Origin: Paenibacillus herberti
GTDB taxonomy: Bacteria > Bacillota > Bacilli > Paenibacillales > Paenibacillaceae
Assembly: GCF_002233675.1 (NCBI RefSeq)
Contig: NZ_NMUQ01000001.1
Location: 838,505-902,504 of the forward strand
DNA: 64,000 nt
Direction of reading: 5' to 3'
In this document: one piece after another, positions 49,572 to 57,631 of the stretch
How the letters are laid out: each line of letters opens with the position of its first letter
Position numbering within the stretch: position 1 is the stretch's first letter
The notes under the pieces: generated by a model
Told to the model about the DNA's origin: nothing
Seen by the model: the letters and a program-made list of their open reading frames with translations, nothing else
Database searches by the model: none
Translations under genes and position numbers: made by a program

Positions 49572-51695
49572 TTAAGGGACCTCAACGATGCTAAAACTTT
49601 GAACTTGAGACACTCCGTCAGGCAGTTGAACCAACAGGACGCCGTTGCCCGTTCCATTGCCCTGCATATTAAGATTAAGGCCGCTGTTGACGTTTTTGAT
49701 TTTGAAAAACCCGCCTCCCTGGTTGGCAAATGCCCATATCTGGCTTAAGCTTCCGTTTGGCGTGAAGATGTCGGCAGTTGCCCCGGATACGATAGATTCT
49801 CCGCTGATATCTAAATATTTGCCGCTGGCCACATGCAGGATGTTGAAGTTAAAGCCATTCACGATGAACTGCCAATGCTGGGAGGCAACAGCCGAGTTAA
49901 ACGTTTGTTGCACGATATGCGTCCCGTCGGTTACACCGCCCATTGAGGTTTGCAAAGCTTTGTTGGAATTGCGGTTGATGATGGCGTATGTTTTGGTCGT
50001 ATCGATAGGAATGTTGATTTTATTTAATAGCTTAAGCCCGCCGGGAAGTCCAGTAACGTTGGTTACGCCAGTTGAAATGACAATCGGGATAGAACCGTAC
50101 GAACCGATTAAATCAATGACGTTGCCTTGAAAAGATACGCTGTCGGAATTCCGGATAAAAACGACGGTCGTTTGATCGATGTTGCTGCTGCCGCCTTGGA
50201 ATCCGTTGCCGTTGCAATGCGTGTTTAAAAAATTGTTGTCATTAACTTGAAAGTCCTCACAGTTGATGATCTGAAGGTTCAGCCCCTGAACGCTGTCAAA
50301 GATGTTGTTTTCGATCAGCATCCCGTTAAACGCTTTTGCACCAGTTACATTGGCTGCGCTAAAACAGACTGAACCGGCTTCGTCGGAGTCAAAATTCAAA
50401 TGATGGTATCCCGATCTCAGGAAGTAGTTTCCTGTAATGGTCAAGTTCTGAGAGCATCCCGATTGAGTATTGGCATTTCCCTCCGGATTGACGACGATGC
50501 ACTGGGTGGCGGCGGTAAACATATTGTTCTCAATGAGGCCATTGATCGCTTTCAGGAGCATTCCCCGACCCTGGCTATATATCGTGTTATTGCGAAAAAC
50601 AAACCCGCTCCCGGAAAAACGGGGATTAAACACAAAATCTCCTACGCCGAATGCGGGCACGTCCGTGAACACAATGAGGTAGATAGCGTTTTTATTAATG
50701 TCATACGGGTCCCCGGGCTGAGCGCTCGCAATTGCCGCCGCGATTGCCGGTGGGATCGGAAAACTTCCGAATGGAACAAGCGTCGCGCTGACGATCGTAG
50801 CGGGCTCTGCGAAAAATTGACATAGCGTATCACCGGCTGGAAGCGGGAGAGGGGCGGATCTGAAAGCGATGTACTCCGAAGTCCCGGAGGCGTTCAAGAC
50901 AGCCATATAATCCGGAGTTTGAATGCTGAAGGAATCGTCCCCCGCGCTTTGGATGACACAGTTCTGCAACGTTGGGCCTATTTGAATATTATTGTATTGG
51001 ATCGCGTCAAGGATGGTCGACAGCAATGGGGGAACTATGGCGCCTGCGGGCTTGGGGCCCGGCACGATATGAAAGTTATCCATTAGCGTTCCGCAAACAC
51101 CGGAGCCTTCGATATAGCCAAATCCGGTGGACGTATGAAGGGTGCAATTCCTCCAAACCGTAGAAGTGCAGCCAGTCACTGCTATGCTGTGCGGAACCGC
51201 CGGGCTTGTCGATAATGTCGCCCAATCTCCAACGCTGATTCCTGAACTGACATTGGTGATGTCTAACGTATTTGGCAGGACAGGATCGAAGGTGACATGT
51301 CCGGAAAAGAGATTCACGCCTTCTTTTTGCTTCATTACAAACGGGTCGAAAATAATAATCCTCGCGCTGTACGCCTGCACAGGGTACCCTTGATCGATTT
51401 GCACTTTAATCGTAAGCGCCACCGGATCGCTGGCTATAACAACGCCTTGCGTGAAAGGGAGAGGATCGTAGTTCATGGTTACTCCCTGAATGGTCAGGTT
51501 TACGCAATTGTTAATGTTAAATACCCGGTTGAAATTCGTCATAACAAAAAAGCAGTCATCGGCTATAACGGTAAAATCGGTCACTCCATTAATGACCGTT
51601 GTTTGCGTAAGAAGGTAGGTTCCAGGCGGGATAGTGACTTCACTTTGGTGGGCAGCAAGCGCATCGTCAATTAAGGTCTGAATAATCGAGGCCAT
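49572..51695 (-). CDS. Right-handed beta-helix protein with C-terminal ricin-type lectin domain
   Basis: A 707-residue protein. Residues 1-560 read as a pectate-lyase-like parallel beta-helix: it opens with a cap (IQTLIDDALAAHQSEVTIPP, GTYLLTQTTVING), followed by repeated Asn-rich rungs such as NNTIYSQGRGMLLKAINGLI, ENNMFTAATQCIVVNPEG and LTITGNYFLRSGYHHLNFDS. The last ~140 residues form a ricin B-type lectin with QxW motifs (ASQHWQF, LSQIWAF). This suggests polysaccharide binding or cleavage (GH110- or pectate-lyase-like); catalytic residues cannot be assigned. AAGGAG seven bases before ATG 51695 fixes the start, and no signal peptide is present, which is odd for such a protein. Confidence 0.8.
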   Translation of the reverse strand: MASIIQTLIDDALAAHQSEVTIPPGTYLLTQTTVINGVTDFTVIADDCFFVMTNFNRVFNINNCVNLTIQGVTMNYDPLPFTQGVVIASDPVALTIKVQIDQGYPVQAYSARIIIFDPFVMKQKEGVNLFSGHVTFDPVLPNTLDITNVSSGISVGDWATLSTSPAVPHSIAVTGCTSTVWRNCTLHTSTGFGYIEGSGVCGTLMDNFHIVPGPKPAGAIVPPLLSTILDAIQYNNIQIGPTLQNCVIQSAGDDSFSIQTPDYMAVLNASGTSEYIAFRSAPLPLPAGDTLCQFFAEPATIVSATLVPFGSFPIPPAIAAAIASAQPGDPYDINKNAIYLIVFTDVPAFGVGDFVFNPRFSGSGFVFRNNTIYSQGRGMLLKAINGLIENNMFTAATQCIVVNPEGNANTQSGCSQNLTITGNYFLRSGYHHLNFDSDEAGSVCFSAANVTGAKAFNGMLIENNIFDSVQGLNLQIINCEDFQVNDNNFLNTHCNGNGFQGGSSNIDQTTVVFIRNSDSVSFQGNVIDLIGSYGSIPIVISTGVTNVTGLPGGLKLLNKINIPIDTTKTYAIINRNSNKALQTSMGGVTDGTHIVQQTFNSAVASQHWQFIVNGFNFNILHVASGKYLDISGESIVSGATADIFTPNGSLSQIWAFANQGGGFFKIKNVNSGLNLNMQGNGTGNGVLLVQLPDGVSQVQSFSIVEVP

Positions 51696-51858
51696 CACAA
51701 ATCTCCTTAAATGTGAAATGAGAGACTGGCAGAACGGAAATGGGATTGATGCAAGCTGATACTGTATATTCAATGAGGGGGGAAAAGTGAGGGCTTGTGT
51801 CGGGAAGCTATAGAAAGCGGTTCTTGACCATAGCCTTGAGCTTATGGAAGCGGACGGG

Positions 51859-51909
51859 GTGAAGCGGATTTTATTCATTGAAGACGAGCGGCATATGACT
51901 GAGGAATAG
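51859..51909 (+). pseudogene. Copied 5' fragment of the response-regulator gene at 55503
   Basis: Bases 51852-51897 match 55496-55541 (the leader and first 13 codons of the response regulator) with a single change that turns ATG into GTG. The frame reads VKRILFIEDERHMTEE and stops at TAG 51907. The match ends right after the HM codons, so this is a short duplicated or left-behind fragment. Confidence 0.72.
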
Positions 51910-51954
51910 CTTCTCTCTCTTCTAGAGCTAGAGGCATAAGTTTATAGCAATATA

Positions 51955-51984
51955 TTGACAGGGATTATTTGGAAATTGTATACT
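51955..51984 (+). promoter_or_regulatory. Promoter of the T-box/methyltransferase unit
   Basis: TTGACA (51955-51960), 18-base spacer, TATACT (51979-51984), just upstream of the T-box leader. Confidence 0.7.
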
Positions 51985-51990
51985 GGGTCA

Positions 51991-52250
51991 AAATACAATA
52001 CGGACTAAACGCAATGATTGAAAGTAATAAGGAATAACTATTGCCCAGAGAACTGTCGATTGGTGTAAGACAGTCAATAGGATTCCCCAACTCACCCATG
52101 AGCGGTAAGATTGAAAATGAGTAGATCTTAACGGCTAACCCTCCGTAATCGGGTTCTAAGATTCGTTGTCTTTTTATTAAAACAATGATCAAGAAGAGTG
52201 GTACCGCGAAGGTTAAACCTATCGCCTCTTTGTAGGCGATAGGTTTTTTC
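51991..52250 (+). promoter_or_regulatory. T-box riboswitch (probable tRNA-Leu)
   Basis: The leader contains the T-box sequence AAGAGTGGTACCGCG (52194-52208), with TGGT able to pair with an ACCA tRNA end. Distal stem I features are AGAGAACTG and GGTGTAAG at 52047-52070. The probable specifier is CTC at 52091-52093 in CCAACTCACCCATGAGC, a context seen in leucine T-boxes. A terminator hairpin follows. Uncharged tRNA-Leu should therefore switch on the downstream methyltransferase. The specifier assignment is by pattern only. Confidence 0.82.
52218..52249 (+). terminator. Regulated terminator of the T-box
   Basis: CCTATCGCC and GGCGATAGG pair perfectly, followed by six T. The left arm is close enough to the T-box sequence for the competing antiterminator. 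Confidence 0.82.
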
Positions 52251-52295
52251 GATTCTCTACAATAAAACAACTAAATGAAGGTAGGTGTTTTGGTG

Positions 52296-53102
52296 ATGGA
52301 AAACGTTATTGATTATTACTCCCAATTTGATGAGTGGGGAAGGTTGGATAGGGAACCACTCGAGTTTACTATTAATCTGCACTATATAAAAAAGTATTTA
52401 GCTACACCTGGGTTTGTGCTAGATAATGGCGCAGGACCAGGCAAATACTCGATTGAGTTGGCTAAACTCGGATATAACGTAACTCTATCTGACCTAACAC
52501 CTAAGCTAGTTGAAATTGCTAAGCAGAAGGTATCGGAGTTAGCGTTAACTGAACAATTTAATGGTTTTCATGTGTTGAATGCAACACATTTAGAAGGAAT
52601 ACCAGACGAGAAGTTCGATGCTTCTCTCATGTTAGGCCCACTATATCATTTACAAAAGGAAGAGGAGCGAGTTTCAGCAGTTAAGGAATTGTTTCGTGTG
52701 ACAAAGAGGAACGGTATCGTTTTTGTAGCATTCCAAAGTCGAATGAGAATGACAATTACATCACTACAGTTTCCTCAATATTGGAAACCAAATGACAACA
52801 TAGAATCAATACATGATTTTTATGAAAACGGGGTTTTCAATCATAATGATAAAGGCCGATTTACAGGAGCCTACTTTTTTAACATTGATGAAGTAAAACC
52901 TTTTATGGAGAAGAACGGATTTCAAACCATTGATTTAATTGGCTCATCTAGCATCGGAGCCATGCTGAGCAACGAGCAAAAACAGTATTGGACAGACCAA
53001 GATGAATATGAAAAGTTGGTTAACTTTCTGATTACCTCTGCTAATGATCCATCTGTTTTGGGAATTTCATCCCATCTGCTGTATATAGGGAGAAGGAAGT
53101 AA
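52296..53102 (+). CDS. Class I SAM-dependent methyltransferase
   Basis: A 268-residue methyltransferase with motif I VLDNGAGPGKYSIELAKLGY, an acidic end of strand two (VTLSDLTPKLVEIAKQK), LMLGPLYHL as motif II/IV region and KRNGIVFVAF as motif III. The substrate is not predictable. It is the only gene behind a T-box leader, so its expression should rise when charged tRNA (probably leucyl) is scarce. ATG 52296 is preferred, with AAGGTAGGTG upstream; GTG 52293 and ATG 52275 are alternatives. A perfect 21-base-pair hairpin follows its stop. Confidence 0.88.
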   Translation: MENVIDYYSQFDEWGRLDREPLEFTINLHYIKKYLATPGFVLDNGAGPGKYSIELAKLGYNVTLSDLTPKLVEIAKQKVSELALTEQFNGFHVLNATHLEGIPDEKFDASLMLGPLYHLQKEEERVSAVKELFRVTKRNGIVFVAFQSRMRMTITSLQFPQYWKPNDNIESIHDFYENGVFNHNDKGRFTGAYFFNIDEVKPFMEKNGFQTIDLIGSSSIGAMLSNEQKQYWTDQDEYEKLVNFLITSANDPSVLGISSHLLYIGRRK

Positions 53103-53118
53103 AAGTGGCTGAATAGCT

Positions 53119-53167
53119 TAACGTAATAAAGCTACCGGAATGTGACCGGTAGCTTTATTACGTTAAC
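53119..53167 (+). terminator. Long perfect hairpin after the methyltransferase gene (copy A)
   Basis: Two 21-base arms (53119-53139 and 53147-53167) pair perfectly around a seven-base loop. There is no T-run outside the stem. A closely related copy lies after the next gene at 54200. Confidence 0.6.
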
Positions 53168-53241
53168 GGACAGTTATGTTCAACATCAAATAGACATATA
53201 CCTATACACAGGATTGCAGTACCCAGTATGGGAGTGGTGAA

Positions 53242-54177
53242 ATGAAAGGACTTCATTTATGTAAACAATTCTTCTTCGAGGTTGGGTTACCAAAAATTCA
53301 GCAGGAGTTACCAGAGATTATGCCCTATCTAGCTGCAGGATTAGGTGGAGGTTCTGAGTGTCATGAAAATGATGATGAGATTTCCCGCGATCACTGTTGG
53401 GGACCAGGCTTTGGAGTTTGGCTACGAAAAGATTATAAAGAACAATTCGAGTCGGAACTAAGGGCTGTCCTAGATCGGATCCCAAAACAATTTATGGGAT
53501 ATGGTTGGGCTGATGAAGAGGAAGCAAAGTACGCTTGTCTGATTCTTAATATTGATGATTTTATCAAAGTGAAAGTTGGAGTTTTCGAAGCGCCTTCAAA
53601 TGAGGTCGATTGGCTAAATATCGCTGAAGAAAGATTGTTTGAGATAACACATTGCCACATCTTCTATGATGCAACTGGAGAAACGACTCGCAGATTTACT
53701 TCGTTTAAACAATATTATACTGAGGATGTTTGGAAAAAACGACTGTCGCATCATATCCATGAACTTTGGCGGTGGAATGTACAGTACGTGAATCGAGCTG
53801 CAAAGCGCGGTGATTTTGTTACTGCTGGCGTACTTTGGGGAAGATTCGCGGAGCATGTGATGAAAGTTGGATTTCTTTTGAATCGGGAATATGCCCCTTA
53901 TGAAAAATGGTTATATGTACAGTTTCGAAAGTTACCCCATTTAGGACAGGAATTAGGAGATCTAATTTCAAGAGGTATATATCAGATAAAAGATATTGTT
54001 TACATAACGGAGCAAATCGAAGCTGTGCTAATAAATGAGCTGAGAAAAATCGGATTTGAACCAAATGATATGCCAGAGGCGGCCTATCCAAAGGAAACTA
54101 TTAAATTATTGGAATTCTCAAAAGGGATCAATGCTTCAATAAAGAACTTAGAAATCAGGAATTTCTCATTAACCTAA
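53242..54177 (+). CDS. DUF4037 domain protein
   Basis: A 311-residue cytoplasmic protein with the DUF4037 signature: AAGLGGGSECHENDDEISRD followed by HCWGPGF. This resembles the active-site region of nucleotidyltransferase-fold proteins (GGGS and DDE-like acids). Its function is unknown. GGGAGTGG upstream supports ATG 53242. It is flanked by two related hairpins, so it is a separate unit from the methyltransferase; base composition is AT-rich like that gene. Confidence 0.82.
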   Translation: MKGLHLCKQFFFEVGLPKIQQELPEIMPYLAAGLGGGSECHENDDEISRDHCWGPGFGVWLRKDYKEQFESELRAVLDRIPKQFMGYGWADEEEAKYACLILNIDDFIKVKVGVFEAPSNEVDWLNIAEERLFEITHCHIFYDATGETTRRFTSFKQYYTEDVWKKRLSHHIHELWRWNVQYVNRAAKRGDFVTAGVLWGRFAEHVMKVGFLLNREYAPYEKWLYVQFRKLPHLGQELGDLISRGIYQIKDIVYITEQIEAVLINELRKIGFEPNDMPEAAYPKETIKLLEFSKGINASIKNLEIRNFSLT

Positions 54178-54199
54178 CGGGCCAGAGTAGCTGAATAGC

Positions 54200-54248
54200 T
54201 TAAGATAATAAAGCTGCCGGCATTCGACCAGCAGCTTTATTACGTTAA
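54200..54248 (+). terminator. Long hairpin after the DUF4037 gene (copy B)
   Basis: This resembles copy A (GCTGAATAGCTTAAG, AATAAAGCTGCCGG, CAGCTTTATTACGTTAACGG) with a few mismatches in the stem. Both copies sit about 20 bases after a stop codon in the same orientation. Confidence 0.55.
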
Positions 54249-54528
54249 CGGGCAGGTTAGTTCGAATAACTTTAAAAACTCCTCGAAAGTGGATAAAAGT
54301 CCGGCTTAACCTTAGTGCGGAGTGAGTAGCTGTACAGGTAAACGAGACAAACATGATCTGCGTTTGCTGATTAAGCGCTCTGCCTCTTTGTGCGGGAGTT
54401 ACTCTGCGTTTTCCGACCAGGCACTCTATTTCCTTCTGTGGGAGTTACTTACATACCCAATTTGAGAGAGTAAGCTGGATAGCGGAGATATAAAGCGGAT
54501 AATTCTAGCACGGAAAGGGAGAAATGCG
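54249..54528 (+). other. Intergenic stretch without a recognised gene
   Basis: It holds two loosely similar words (TGTGCGGGAGTTACTCTGCG near 54398 and CTGTGGGAGTTACTTAC near 54437). No promoter or gene is clear before the ribosome site of the GNAT gene. Confidence 0.3.
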
Positions 54529-55377
54529 ATGCTGCAACCATTTGAACCTGAAGATGAAGTGTTGAGCCAGGAAAGTTTCAGCCGCGACGAGGCGGCCTTT
54601 AATCTCATTCATACGATCAGTGCTTCGTCGGATTCATGGCGGCTGAAATCGCCCGACGGACGAATGATTTTTGCCCAGACACCTGGCCGCAGCGGTTGGC
54701 TGTGGCTCGATCCAGAACTGGCGGAGCAGGAGATGCTTGCCCGAATGCAAGAGTTAAAGAATGCTCTCATGACCAGGGCGACCCTTCAAGAGGCTGCCCC
54801 AACTAGCTTCGAGCTTCCGGGCATATCCGCCAAGCCGCATATAGCGCGGCTATTCTCCGATCTGTATGCGGGCGTCGGATGCTGGACCTCCAGCATGACG
54901 ATGGAGGCGTACCATTGTCCGATCGTCAATCCGCCACGCGGGGTAAAGGGCGGCATGCAGCGGGTCGAAGCTACCGAGCGGCTCCTCGCGGCGGAGTTTC
55001 TCGCCGGTATGGTTCGGGATGTATACGGGAAGCCGGCGGATGGGCAGGGACAGTTGACGGTGGCGGATAATTTGATCCGAGACGGCAGGCTGTTTTTTTG
55101 GATAGGGGACACCGGCGATCCGTCCGCTATGGCGGGTATCGGCGGAACTTCGCCGAGGCATGGACGCATCAATGCGGTGTACACGCCGCCTGATCGGCGC
55201 CGCAGAGGTTACTGCAGTGCGCTCGTGGCCGAAGTAGCCGGCCTGCTCGTGGAGCGCGGACTGATTCCGATGCTGTACGCAGACTGCGTGAACCCGGATT
55301 CCAACAAGGTCTACCGCAGCATCGGATTCCAGCCAGCAGGGAAAATCGAAGATATCAAATTTGACAGACAGCCCTGA
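54529..55377 (+). CDS. GNAT-family N-acetyltransferase
   Basis: A 282-residue protein whose C-terminal half is a GNAT domain: INAVYTPPDRRRRGYCSALV is the acetyl-CoA motif A, and NPDSNKVYRSIGFQPAGK is motif B. The N-terminal half is the variable extension seen in FR47-like members. AAAGGGAG seven bases before ATG 54529 supports the start. The terminator overlaps its stop codon. The substrate is unknown. Confidence 0.86.
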   Translation: MLQPFEPEDEVLSQESFSRDEAAFNLIHTISASSDSWRLKSPDGRMIFAQTPGRSGWLWLDPELAEQEMLARMQELKNALMTRATLQEAAPTSFELPGISAKPHIARLFSDLYAGVGCWTSSMTMEAYHCPIVNPPRGVKGGMQRVEATERLLAAEFLAGMVRDVYGKPADGQGQLTVADNLIRDGRLFFWIGDTGDPSAMAGIGGTSPRHGRINAVYTPPDRRRRGYCSALVAEVAGLLVERGLIPMLYADCVNPDSNKVYRSIGFQPAGKIEDIKFDRQP

Positions 55378-55407
55378 TCCTTTTGGATGCAGGGCTGTCC
55401 GATTTTT
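55367..55407 (+). terminator. Terminator of the GNAT gene
   Basis: GACAGCCCTG pairs perfectly with CAGGGCTGTC and is followed by CGATTTTTA. The TGA stop lies at the end of the left arm. Confidence 0.8.
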
Positions 55408-55418
55408 AGCCGTGTTCT

Positions 55419-55437
55419 GATAAGGATTCTCATCTCG
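55419..55437 (+). promoter_or_regulatory. Fur-box-like site before the two-component system
   Basis: GATAAGGATTCTCATCTCG matches 12 of 19 positions of the Fur consensus GATAATGATAATCATTATC. It lies 66 bases before the response-regulator start and shares the GATTCTCAT block with a better site at 58765. Confidence 0.4.
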
Positions 55438-55502
55438 AATTCGTTGGGTTATACTAAGGGCATAACATCAGGATAGGTTCGGAATGAGAGGAATTGGACG
55501 GG

Positions 55503-56180
55503 ATGAAGCGGATTTTATTCATTGAAGACGAGCGGCATATGGCGCGGTTCGTTGAGATGGAGTTGCGGCGCGAAACATTTGACGTGGTTTTGGCGTATGA
55601 CGGGGAGACAGGTGCGCAGCTTGCGCTTGCCGAGGATTGGGATCTGATTTTGCTGGATCTGATGCTTCCTAAGCTGGACGGGCTGGAGGTATGCCGGCGA
55701 ATCCGTCTGGCCAAAAACACGCCGATCATCATGCTGACGGCGAGAGACAGCGTCACAGACAGAGTTTCGGGCCTCGATTGCGGCGCCGATGATTATATGC
55801 CTAAGCCTTTTGCGATTGAGGAGCTTCTGGCTCGCATGCGAGTGATTTTTAGAAGGCAAACGGATCGTGATGAACCCGCTCAAGCGCTGCTTACGTTTCA
55901 GGATTTATCCGTCAATAGGGACTTGAGGGTTCTGAAAAAAGGCAGCACCGAGATCGGGCTTACCAAACGTGAATTCGATCTGCTGACAGCGCTTATGGAA
56001 AATGTCAATCGGGTGATGAACCGGGAATTGCTGCTTGATAAAGTGTGGGGGTTCGACGCGGCAGTTGATACGAATGTCGTGGATGTGTACGTCCGTTATT
56101 TGCGTAATAAAATAGACGAGCCAGGACAAGCCAGCTATATCCATACCGTGCGCGGCATCGGTTATGTGATGAAGCTATGA
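55503..56180 (+). CDS. OmpR/PhoB-type response regulator of the iron locus
   Basis: A 225-residue regulator: receiver domain with RILFIEDERHM, phosphoacceptor D52 in LILLDLMLPKLDG and Lys in YMPKPFAIEELLA, then a winged-helix effector ending DTNVVDVYVRYLRNKID and SYIHTVRGIGYVMKL. ATG 55503 is used; the duplicated fragment at 51859 preserves the same boundary, and TTG 55494 is too close to AGAGGA. It overlaps the kinase gene (ATGA). Position before the iron importer genes suggests it controls them in response to an envelope signal. Confidence 0.93.
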   Translation: MKRILFIEDERHMARFVEMELRRETFDVVLAYDGETGAQLALAEDWDLILLDLMLPKLDGLEVCRRIRLAKNTPIIMLTARDSVTDRVSGLDCGADDYMPKPFAIEELLARMRVIFRRQTDRDEPAQALLTFQDLSVNRDLRVLKKGSTEIGLTKREFDLLTALMENVNRVMNRELLLDKVWGFDAAVDTNVVDVYVRYLRNKIDEPGQASYIHTVRGIGYVMKL

Positions 56181-57631
56181 CGCTTCAAGCGATGAAGCGG
56201 GTTTTGTCGCGTGTGCCGATTAGGTGGAAGCTAACCCTAGGGGCGGCTTTCCTTATTTTTGTGCTGTTTATTGCTTATAATAGTGCACAATATGTAGTTG
56301 TTGAAAAATGGATGATCGCTCAGGAGAAGACGGACACACGGCAAAAAATGAGTCAGATCCTCAATGAATTGCTGGAGAAGGAGAGTGGATTTACCGAAGC
56401 CGAGTTGCCACAGCTCCGAAGCTACTTAGACAAGAAAAACGAGAGTGACGAACTAATCCGCATCGTTGACCAGCAAGGTAATGGGGTGATTACAGTATCC
56501 AATGGCATTCCCGAGGAATGGATTGCACCTTCGCCCAAGGGGAAAACGGAAATTGCTATTACTGAATATTCCGGCCACTCCTTGTTGGTGATGAGAAGTC
56601 CGCTGACGATCTATTCATTCCATGGGACGGTCGAAATCGTCAAAAACATGGATCAGTTCAAACAGCTGACCGAAGCGATATTGCGGCTGTTCTTGCTGAC
56701 CGGCCTCGGTGCTGTTGTGTTAAGCGGCTTGGGAGGCGGTTTGCTGGCGCGGCAATTACTGAAGCCGCTTCAGTCGATGGCTCAGACGATACGGAACGTC
56801 GAACAGAAGGGGCTGCAGGAACGGATGGTGCTGCCGGGCACCGAGGATGAGATCGCGACCTTGATGAAAATGTTCAACGGCATGATGGATCAAGTGGAGC
56901 GTTCTTTTCATCAGCAAAGCCAATTTGTTGAAGACGCCTCGCATGAATTACGGACGCCGATTGCGATCATGGACGGTCATCTGTCCTTGTTGCTGCGCTG
57001 GGGCAAAAACGATCCTGCGGCGCTGGAAGAATCCTTGAACATCTCCTATCATGAGCTCACGCGGCTGAAAGCGCTCGTGCAGGATCTCCTTTTGCTCACA
57101 AGAGAGGAAAAGGACAGCGACACCGCGGATGAACGTACACAGCGAGCGGATCGGACGATGCTGAGCCTGATTGGACAATGGGAGGAGCTGCATCCCGAAT
57201 ATACGTTTGAAACGGCCTTTGTCGGCTTGGCGGACTGGGAAATCGTCGTTTCCGAGGGGCATCTGGAGCAGATTCTGATGATTCTGCTAGACAATGCCGT
57301 GAAATATTCCGAGCCTGGATCCGCTGTGCGCGTTGCTGGCTCTGTGCGGGACGGTGCGGCGTTCATCGAAGTCGCGGACTGTGGAATCGGCATTGCTGAA
57401 CAGGATTTGCCGCTTGTGACCGATCGTTTCTACCGGGTGGACAAGGCAAGAAGTCGCCAGCAAGGCGGAACAGGCCTTGGGCTGGCAATTGCCAAGCGGC
57501 TGGTCGAGCGTTACAACGGCAGCATGACGATTCGCAGCAAGGTAGCTGCAGGAACGACGGCCACGATTTCGCTGGCATGTCGTCCATATATTGAGAAGAG
57601 GGAGGTCGATTCCAGTGAAGGGGCGGATTAA
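56177..57631 (+). CDS. Sensor histidine kinase of the iron locus
   Basis: A 484-residue membrane kinase: helix 1 at about 19-40, extracellular sensor region, helix 2 at about 165-190, HAMP, phosphoacceptor H256 in DASHELRTPIAIMDGH, N box ILLDNAVKYSEPG, G1 box DCGIGIAEQD and G2 box GGTGLGLAIAKRL. It starts inside the regulator's stop and its last 17 bases overlap the first iron-binding lipoprotein gene, so all three are one coupled unit. Confidence 0.93.
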   Translation: MTLQAMKRVLSRVPIRWKLTLGAAFLIFVLFIAYNSAQYVVVEKWMIAQEKTDTRQKMSQILNELLEKESGFTEAELPQLRSYLDKKNESDELIRIVDQQGNGVITVSNGIPEEWIAPSPKGKTEIAITEYSGHSLLVMRSPLTIYSFHGTVEIVKNMDQFKQLTEAILRLFLLTGLGAVVLSGLGGGLLARQLLKPLQSMAQTIRNVEQKGLQERMVLPGTEDEIATLMKMFNGMMDQVERSFHQQSQFVEDASHELRTPIAIMDGHLSLLLRWGKNDPAALEESLNISYHELTRLKALVQDLLLLTREEKDSDTADERTQRADRTMLSLIGQWEELHPEYTFETAFVGLADWEIVVSEGHLEQILMILLDNAVKYSEPGSAVRVAGSVRDGAAFIEVADCGIGIAEQDLPLVTDRFYRVDKARSRQQGGTGLGLAIAKRLVERYNGSMTIRSKVAAGTTATISLACRPYIEKREVDSSEGAD

